NCBI GenBank assembly: GCA_035623255.1
Contig: DASPTU010000071.1
Span: forward strand, 1-9,711
Source: JAFAGX01 sp035623255
Lineage (GTDB): Bacteria > Acidobacteriota > Terriglobia > Terriglobales > Acidobacteriaceae
Length of the DNA stretch: 9,711 nucleotides
Reading direction: 5' to 3'
In this document: one piece after another, positions 5,585-9,711 of the stretch
Numbering within the stretch: the stretch's first letter is position 1
Layout of the letters: every line of letters starts with the position of its first letter
Made by a program: the position numbers and the translations under genes
Notes under the pieces: model-generated
What the model saw: only the letters and a program-made list of their open reading frames with translations
Databases searched by the model: none
What the model was told of the DNA's origin: nothing

Positions 5585-6103
5585 TTAAGACAGCGGTGCC
5601 GTTGCAGCGGTGCAGGGGTTGACCCCACCGTTGGGCACAAAGCGCACGACCGCGTCCTCAATCGAGCAGAAGGAACGCACGCCCGTCTGGTTGGGGACGG
5701 CCGGGTTCGCTTCCACGTGGTAGGTGGTGTTGATACCACCCGCGCCAGCCGCGGCTCCGTAAGTGTAAAGAAAACCGCTCTTACCGCTGCCTGGAGGGTT
5801 GCCGTTTTGAGCAAGCACATCGTCAATCAAGCAAGCCGTCACAGCCGTAGGCGGGTTGGGGCAAACTGCTCCGATTCCGCCATTGCCCAGGACCGGCAAG
5901 GTTGGTGAGTAGCCAGTGGTGGGATAGGTGGAGTAGTAGGAAACCTCCGCCGTGTTGATGGTACGAACAGCGCTGGCCGCGGACGACTCGTTGGCCGCAA
6001 TGCGCGCGCGCAGCAGGTTCGGAATAGCGATCGCGGCGATGATCAGGATAATCGCCACCACGATCAGCAACTCGATTAATGAAAAGCCCTTCTGTTTCCG
6101 CAT
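5585..6103 (-). CDS. Type IV major-pilin-like protein (PilA/PilE type)
   Basis: A 172-residue type IVa pilin. The six-residue leader MRKQKG is followed by the methylated, hydrophobic helix FSLIELLIVVAIILIIAAIAIPNLL. The glycine at -1, phenylalanine at +1 and glutamate at +5 are the prepilin peptidase and methylase signature. NLLRARIAANESSAASAVRTINTAE is the usual continuation of the alpha-1 helix. The globular part has four cysteines (in GAVCPN, TACLID, SFCSIE and NPCTAA) that could form the D-region disulfides. Product: the subunit assembled into pili by the PilB/PilC/PilQ machinery, used for adhesion, twitching or DNA uptake, or a minor pseudopilin. Length favours a major-type pilin. GGGGGAA about nine bases before the ATG serves as ribosome site, with GGAG touching it. 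No assembly genes are adjacent, so this is a solitary transcription unit with its own promoter and terminator. Confidence 0.95.
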   Translation of the reverse strand: MRKQKGFSLIELLIVVAIILIIAAIAIPNLLRARIAANESSAASAVRTINTAEVSYYSTYPTTGYSPTLPVLGNGGIGAVCPNPPTAVTACLIDDVLAQNGNPPGSGKSGFLYTYGAAAGAGGINTTYHVEANPAVPNQTGVRSFCSIEDAVVRFVPNGGVNPCTAATAPLS

Positions 6104-6148
6104 CTCCTTTGTTCCCCCAAGCGTGGATTTGTATTTGTCTCAAATCCC

Positions 6149-6164
6149 CGCACTTGAAGGGCCA
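6149..6164 (-). promoter_or_regulatory. Possible sigma-54 promoter for the pilin gene
   Basis: On the minus strand TGGCCC begins at 6164. Its GG is followed by exactly ten bases and then GC at 6151-6150, reading TGGCCCTTCAAGTGCG. The -24 element matches TGGCAC at five of six bases; the -12 element (GTGCG against TTGCA/T) is partial. The expected start point, near 6139, gives a leader of about 35 bases. Sigma-54 with PilR control of pilA is known in other bacteria. The match here is by eye. Confidence 0.42.
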
Positions 6165-6253
6165 GAGATGAACATTACCTTGGTAAGCCCGCACTCTTCC
6201 TAAGCTGCCTGTTTTCAATTGTGCCCTATCCCTCCTTTGCTCAGCGGCGAAAC

Positions 6254-6663
6254 TTAACTGTACGAAATGAGCCATCGCTGACAAATTTTGGCACTAAGCA
6301 AGTCGGTTCGGATTGAGAGGATGCGCGGCATCATGTCTTCCCGCACGAGTGTCAAGCCTGCAACATCGACGTAATGGCCGAGCTCTCAGCGCCGCTTGCG
6401 CAACCATGTCCTTTTAGCTTGGACACTCGCGCAACGGAGTTCACCAGAACGGAACAGCGGTTGCAAAACTTCTCCAGCGACTGCGGATCGCGCACATCAA
6501 TTCGTACCGCTGACACTGCGGCACCAACGTCCGCTGCAACAGCCTCTAGGTTGGCAAATTTACTCCCATCTATGAGGATCGCTCTGTCAGTAGAACGCCA
6601 AGCAACAGCTTTCCCAGTACTGCCGGCGCCGCCGATGACACCGAAAGTGGAAGAGCGGTTCAT
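6254..6663 (-). pseudogene. Saccharopine-dehydrogenase-like NAD(P)-binding protein, frameshifted and truncated
   Basis: ATG 6663 opens MNRSSTFGVIGGAGSTGKAV, a Rossmann dinucleotide-binding loop (GGAGSTG). It is followed by RAILIDGSKFANLEAVAADV, VRIDVRDPQSLEKF and SVLVN, as in the N-terminal domain of saccharopine-dehydrogenase-like proteins. Then the frame breaks. From 6410 a second frame gives DMVAQAALRARP. From 6376 a third frame gives HYVDVAGLTLVREDMMPRIL, matching the family's next block (HYVD-x-x-G). The last recognisable part is near 6300 and that frame stops at 6254. Full-length members have about 350 residues or more, so most of the protein is lost. Between GKAV and RAILI a few residues also seem deleted. 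Reading only the first frame would give a misleading 103-residue protein. I regard it as dead. The original substrate is unknown. Confidence 0.78.
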
Positions 6664-6791
6664 CGATTTGGGGGCGGGTCGCTGGAAGCCAGTTTAGCCC
6701 CGCGCTGAGCCACACGACTCATGATTGTATTGTGAAGCCCCCTTAACAAGCGTGGTCGGTAAGAAGGAGCGAGATTGCATTTTACATCCCC

Positions 6792-6797
6792 TTGACA
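6792..6797 (+). promoter_or_regulatory. Consensus -35 element before the outer-membrane-like gene
   Basis: A perfect TTGACA lies about 55 bases before the ATG at 6853. The only -10 candidates are weak: TGGTAC at 6815-6820 with 17-base spacing, or TACTTT at 6818-6823 with 20-base spacing. Hence only the -35 is marked. Confidence 0.3.
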
Positions 6798-6852
6798 ATC
6801 TCAGGACACCATGGTGGTACTTTGCGGGGCCTAAGGTGGCTGTGAGCCCACC

Positions 6853-7602
6853 ATGAAACCAGTGTGCTTTTTGGTGCCTGTCGTCATGACCCGAGCGGTC
6901 TTCGTCCTGGTGACCGCGGCGATTCCTCTTGGTCCCGCGTGGGGGCAGACACAAACTTCTACGGACTGCAGGCTCATCGCGTATCTACCTCCAATGGCCA
7001 CCTTTGGAGGCCCTACTACGGCGCCGCCGGGGAAGACGGAACTGGGAGCGGGATTCGGCGGGTACGGTGAGATTCTGTCTTCCCCGTGTATCCACGCAGG
7101 TGGTTTGGACTGGCTTGTGCGTTGGCGTCGAGGTCTCAGCGATCGCATCGATCTGGGTTTCGACTTCCTGACAAATAGCCAAACCGATGGGAGCCTTGGA
7201 GCAACAGGGGAGGTTGCCATGCGCTACCAAGTAACCGAGAGCCTTCGCCTGGAAGGAGGGTTAGGAGCCGCAGATGGAGGGGATGGTGGTGATGTGAATG
7301 CCGATCTGGCCGGAGTGATTGGCACCCACAATGCAGACAAGACTTGGAATTACTATATGTCTTTACGTCTGGGAGCATCCCGGGGCTGTGTCAATTGTGG
7401 TGGCAGCAAAGGCACAAAACACGCACCCGGCGCGCTGGTTCCCCTGGGCGTGGTTGGTACGACGGCGCGCATCTCCGATCAGGCGAAGTTCGTCATGGAA
7501 ACCGGCCTGGGAGGAATTTTTGCTCGCCAGTATTCCGCCCCCGCAGGGTATATCCATCTTTCCTTCGGAGTCTTGTTCCACGTTGGCAGGGACCGCAAAT
7601 GA
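6853..7602 (+). CDS. Exported, probable outer-membrane beta-barrel protein of unknown function
   Basis: The 249-residue protein has a signal peptide: a hydrophobic core AVFVLVTAAIPLGPAWG ends near residue 31, with cleavage likely after AWG. ATG 6886 (residue 12) is an alternative start, but 6853 has GTGAG and AAGGTGG upstream. The mature part is rich in Gly and aromatics with alternating strands: ELGAGFGGYGEI, LDWLVRWRRGLSDRIDLGFDF, VAMRYQVTESLRLEGGLG, WNYYMSLRLG, KFVMETGLGGIF and a last strand YIHLSFGVLFHVG. The aromatic-and-glycine strand pattern and the D-x-R-x-D/L-G-F motif are common in small outer-membrane barrels. Four cysteines (DCRL, SPCIH, GCVNC) could form disulfides in the periplasm. 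Family name unknown. The small zinc-finger gene begins 49 bases downstream and may be co-transcribed. The gene looks intact. Confidence 0.7.
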   Translation: MKPVCFLVPVVMTRAVFVLVTAAIPLGPAWGQTQTSTDCRLIAYLPPMATFGGPTTAPPGKTELGAGFGGYGEILSSPCIHAGGLDWLVRWRRGLSDRIDLGFDFLTNSQTDGSLGATGEVAMRYQVTESLRLEGGLGAADGGDGGDVNADLAGVIGTHNADKTWNYYMSLRLGASRGCVNCGGSKGTKHAPGALVPLGVVGTTARISDQAKFVMETGLGGIFARQYSAPAGYIHLSFGVLFHVGRDRK

Positions 7603-7650
7603 GACTCGGAGGCAGCGAGCGTGAAGGTCAATGACACGAAGGAGGAAGGC

Positions 7651-7896
7651 ATGTCCCCATTCGCTCACCGCACTGTTCAAGATCCAGCCGAATGGCACAG
7701 GCTGCACTGCTCGTTCTGTGGCAGAAGCGACCGGAGAGTGCGGTTTCTTGTCGCGGGCAAATCGGGTGGGATGATTTGCAACTCGTGCTGCCTGACTGCG
7801 GTGTTTATTTTTGTGAAAGCGTATGCTGCTTCACTCCTTGAGAAGGACAGCCTAAGTCCGCGCTGTGACCGTGCCTCGAATGACTCCGGGGCGTAA
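7651..7896 (+). CDS. Small ClpX-type C4 zinc-finger protein
   Basis: ATG 7651 is chosen because AAGGAGGA at 7639-7646 sits four to five bases upstream; a GTG at 7621 would add ten residues without such a site. The 81-residue protein carries CSFCGRSDRRVRFLVAG, then MICNSC, giving C20-x2-C23-x19-C43-x2-C46. This is the N-terminal zinc-binding module of ClpX (usually CSFCGKS, then VRKLIAG and ICDEC), which dimerises and binds adaptors or substrates. There is no AAA+ domain, so this is a stand-alone zinc finger. Such short proteins are common but poorly studied. After the finger comes a hydrophobic helix (CLTAVFIFVKAYAASLLEK, 47-65) and a polar tail. It lies 48 bases behind the outer-membrane-like gene and converges on the DCC pseudogene. 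A role as a ClpXP adaptor or regulator is speculation. Confidence 0.75.
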   Translation: MSPFAHRTVQDPAEWHRLHCSFCGRSDRRVRFLVAGKSGGMICNSCCLTAVFIFVKAYAASLLEKDSLSPRCDRASNDSGA

Positions 7897-7970
7897 CGCA
7901 TGTTTGTGCCGCCATCAAGAACACGAGATCGTAAGACATGACGGGCCTGCAAAAAGCCTTCGCGGCGCGG

Positions 7971-8308
7971 TCACTGACTGGAGAGGCGCACCGATACCCG
8001 ACACTTAGGTAGAGGTCTATGACAATCCGCAGGCCTGGGACAGTTGAAGCCCGGCAAGCGGAAGATCTCATAGAAAAGCCACGCCCACCATATTCGTCGT
8101 GCCACATAGAGGTATGCATTGGCGCCCGCTTTCCAGTGCGAGTCAATACTCGTATGTCGTCCAGTAGATTCTCCTGCGAAATCTGCAAACTGCTATCGGC
8201 AGAAGCGGACTGCAAGTGCTTGGCGCAGATCTTCCAGAAGTGAACCCAGCGAAAGCAGAACCCGCATCCGCCGTCGTAAAGTATCCACCCCTCGCGGGGG
8301 GAACGCAT
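7971..8308 (-). pseudogene. DCC (DUF393) thiol-disulfide oxidoreductase-like gene, frameshifted
   Basis: ATG 8308 opens MRSPREGWILYDGGCGFCFRW. DGGCGFC carries the D-G-x-C-x-x-C redox motif that names the DCC family. The frame continues with LQISQENLLDDIRVLTRTGK, a typical block, and then loses sense after about 8130. In the next frame from 8123 the sequence resumes as ANAYLYVARRIWWAWLFYEIFRLPGFNC, again a clear family block, until a stop at 7971. Between HFWK and LQSA several residues appear missing, and the terminal NRYRVSRHC-like motif is not recognisable. Family members have about 120-140 residues. One indel near 8125-8132 explains most of the break. The gene starts 22 bases after the stop of the DUF2071 gene, so they form one unit. 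It has no visible ribosome site. Sequencing error at one base is possible, but the 5' deletion argues for decay. Confidence 0.78.
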
Positions 8309-8330
8309 TCAGATGCATGGTCTGGCGATT

Positions 8331-9068
8331 TCATTGGATCCTGTTACCCATATAGACCACGACAGGCGAGCCATCTGCCACAAACGCACAGGCGGGGCGT
8401 CGCTCTAGAACTTTGGCGAGTTTGTGCCCGTAAAGCGCAGCGGCATTCCCCTCAAATCCAGCTTCCGAAGTTGCCCACACTCGCCATGGGACATGCGAAA
8501 CGCGATATTCGACGCAACCGCCAGTTCGCTGAGTCGAATAACCCCAGTAGTGTTCGGTGATGAACTCCTCCAAACTGCCTTCTTGGGGATGTGTTGGGAG
8601 CCCCACGGTCTGAGCTGAGAGCCTGCACCATTGGTCAGAGACTTGCCAGTGATACTCGGCCGTCTTACTCGACATTTCTGTCTCGATCCGGTGCTTCATC
8701 CGACGATAGGTATAGTTCTCGCCGTACACTAGGCGAGCGGCTGTCGCAATTGCGTGCTTGGGCACAACCTCGGCAATGAAGACAACTCCTCTTCGATTAT
8801 GGCTGTCTTTCTTGCGACGAACGTAGAAGCGTAGATTTACTTCATCGAAATCGGCGTGAAATGGAATTGGAAAGCACCCGAACAGCTTTGTGTGGCAGAA
8901 GCGAAAGCCCACAAGGCTGACGTATGTTCGTCCGTTGAATGAGTCCAGTTCCGTGCCTGGAGGAACGTACTGATGCAAAAGCTTGGGCTCAACCACGTAG
9001 TTCAACATCACGAGATCTCGCCATTCAGCAGAAAGAAACACTCTTTTGGACTGAAACAATTTGGCCAA
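8331..9068 (-). CDS. DUF2071 (YqjF-like) protein
   Basis: A 245-residue protein, full length for DUF2071. Family blocks are FLSAEWRDLVMLNYVVEPKLL (about 11-31), VPPGTELDSFNGRTYVSLVGF (35-55), PIPFHADFDEVNLRFYVRR (67-85), RRGVVFIAEVVPKHAIATAAR (92-112), a middle EHYWGYSTQRTG, a YRVSHVPWRVW strand and a C-terminal PVVVYMGNRI. DUF2071 proteins are soluble, of acetoacetate-decarboxylase-like fold, with unknown biochemical role. TTG 9068 is taken as start because the conserved region begins at about residue 10 and no ATG or GTG lies upstream before an in-frame stop; a TTG three codons later is equally possible. There is no strong ribosome site. The gene is followed by a DCC-family gene, a pairing I have seen before, which suggests a shared redox or stress context. 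The reading frame is intact and undamaged, unlike its partner. Confidence 0.88.
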   Translation of the reverse strand: MAKLFQSKRVFLSAEWRDLVMLNYVVEPKLLHQYVPPGTELDSFNGRTYVSLVGFRFCHTKLFGCFPIPFHADFDEVNLRFYVRRKKDSHNRRGVVFIAEVVPKHAIATAARLVYGENYTYRRMKHRIETEMSSKTAEYHWQVSDQWCRLSAQTVGLPTHPQEGSLEEFITEHYWGYSTQRTGGCVEYRVSHVPWRVWATSEAGFEGNAAALYGHKLAKVLERRPACAFVADGSPVVVYMGNRIQ

Positions 9069-9181
9069 TTTAGAATGAAACGCGACTCGAGCCTAATTTA
9101 TCAGGCGTTGACCCCAGTGTGCCAAGTGCTGTTGAAAACATCCCCATTTGGGGTTTTAGTGCCATTACCTGCTCGCAATCG

Positions 9182-9191
9182 TTGACGTCAA
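9182..9191. promoter_or_regulatory. Perfect 10-bp palindrome TTGACGTCAA
   Basis: It lies 113 bases upstream of the DUF2071 start, between that gene and the divergent truncated membrane gene. It could be an operator half-site region, but such a short palindrome also occurs by chance. Confidence 0.2.
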
Positions 9192-9269
9192 GCTTCATGT
9201 TTACTCAAATGCAAGCGGAATCGTTGCAAGCCTAGAATCAATCTAGTCCGGTTAGCGGCTCTAGGAGGT

Positions 9270-9515
9270 GTGGGTCTGACAGATCAAGTTCTAGCGATGC
9301 TCCGCGGCCAAGTCGCTGACATCATCGTTGGATCGGTTTTCCTGTTTATTGGACTGGCGACCTGCTGCATTGCTGCGATTCGCCGCCGGGGCGGCGTGCG
9401 CATTTTTATCTGGCTGGGACTCTGGAGCGCGATGTACGGCGGCGAACACCTGAGTCAATCGCCGGCTGTCATAGCGGTGTCTCCGCTTACGCACATGACC
9501 CCCGAGCCGTGCTGA
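9270..9515 (+). CDS. N-terminal fragment of a membrane sensor-like protein
   Basis: GTG 9270 gives 81 residues. GLTDQVLAMLRGQVADIIVG is followed by a hydrophobic helix FLFIGLATCCIAAI (about 24-37), a basic RRRGG turn, and a second helix VRIFIWLGLWSAMYG (43-57). This resembles the start of acidobacterial multi-span membrane sensors whose later part carries a signalling output domain (phosphatase, kinase or cyclase), but I cannot name the family with certainty. After SPAVIAV (about residue 70) the sequence loses hydrophobic character and stops at 9515. No further transmembrane segments or output domain follow in any frame. AGGAGG (9263-9268) is one base before the GTG, unusually close; ATG 9297 is too far from it. 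I treat it as a 3'-deleted relic. Confidence 0.5.
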   Translation: MGLTDQVLAMLRGQVADIIVGSVFLFIGLATCCIAAIRRRGGVRIFIWLGLWSAMYGGEHLSQSPAVIAVSPLTHMTPEPC

Positions 9516-9711
9516 GCGGGTTGAACCGTGTGCTTTCCGCGCAGCTGCGCGGTCAATTTATATCGGTGGGCTAAGGGATCACGCAAAAATAATAGTCCAT
9601 TCAGAGTCCTAACTCGCACATTTTCAGCATGAAGCAATAATGTAGAGCAACCCGCCCCGCAAGCCCGCAGAATGCCGTAACCAGCGGTTGCAGACGGGGA
9701 TACGCGCGCCC
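9516..9711. other. Terminal stretch without recognisable gene
   Basis: About 195 bases after the membrane-protein fragment hold no convincing coding frame, tRNA or terminator. The only structure seen is a short palindrome at 9537-9552. Confidence 0.4.
9537..9552. repeat. Perfect 16-bp palindrome CCGCGCAGCTGCGCGG
   Basis: All 16 bases are self-complementary with no spacer. It lies 21 bases after the stop of the truncated membrane gene. It has no T-run, so it is not a classic terminator. It could be a binding site or a recombination mark. Confidence 0.4.

Noticed and set aside
5233..5826. 197-residue minus-strand frame over the pilin 3' end and sulfatase fragment
   Set aside because: It runs through the pilin terminator in a different frame from both recognised proteins and is Arg/Ser/Thr-rich.
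6100..6180. Possible cyclic-di-GMP riboswitch in the pilin leader
   Set aside because: The predicted leader is only about 35 bases and none of the conserved riboswitch motifs were found.
5823..6284. 153-residue minus-strand frame over the pilin start
   Set aside because: It overlaps the pilin in another frame; the pilin has an unmistakable signature.

Overview
The window most resembles a soil or subsurface Acidobacteriota genome, Terriglobia-like. This is inferred from family resemblance recalled from memory (DUF4136, DUF6429, a type IV pilin, an acidobacterial-looking outer-membrane protein, an XerC-type recombinase relic), moderate GC and frequent GTG or TTG starts. No rRNA, tRNA or CRISPR array was seen, so taxonomy is only a guess.

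Layout. Positions 1-110 hold the 5' end of a minus-strand DUF6429-like gene that leaves the window. 218-535 is a wrecked tyrosine-recombinase N-terminal region. 693-1361 is an ArsR-type repressor with a 10-bp-arm palindromic operator directly at its GTG start, translationally coupled to a C-terminally truncated SRPBCC/AHSA1 protein. 1503-1801 is a small secreted carboxypeptidase-regulatory-like gene that appears frameshifted. 2020-2544 (minus) is a VOC/glyoxalase protein with two well-supported starts, one adding a twin-arginine signal. 2882-3265 is a 5'-truncated DUF4136 lipoprotein-like gene. 3449-5107 is a probable operon: a four-helix membrane protein, a CYTH-like protein and a possible 42-aa microprotein whose GTG overlaps the preceding stop.

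5144-5515 (minus) is the C-terminal piece of an arylsulfatase. 5531-6164 is a complete type IV pilin transcription unit on the minus strand: a sigma-54-like promoter, the pilin, and a strong intrinsic terminator. 6254-6663 (minus) is a saccharopine-dehydrogenase-like pseudogene read in three frames. 6853-7896 pairs an exported outer-membrane-like protein with a small ClpX-type zinc-finger protein. 7971-9068 (minus) is an intact DUF2071 gene followed by a frameshifted DCC (DUF393) gene. 9270-9515 is the truncated N-terminus of a membrane sensor-like protein, and nothing is recognised after it.

The dominant theme is decay. About eight loci are truncated or frameshifted and interleave with about eight intact genes, so intact coding covers only about half of the window. 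No clearly new multi-gene defence or mobile system is present. The candidates most worth a look are the membrane/CYTH/microprotein operon, the two-start VOC protein, the imperfect 33-bp repeat next to the recombinase relic, and the density of broken genes itself.
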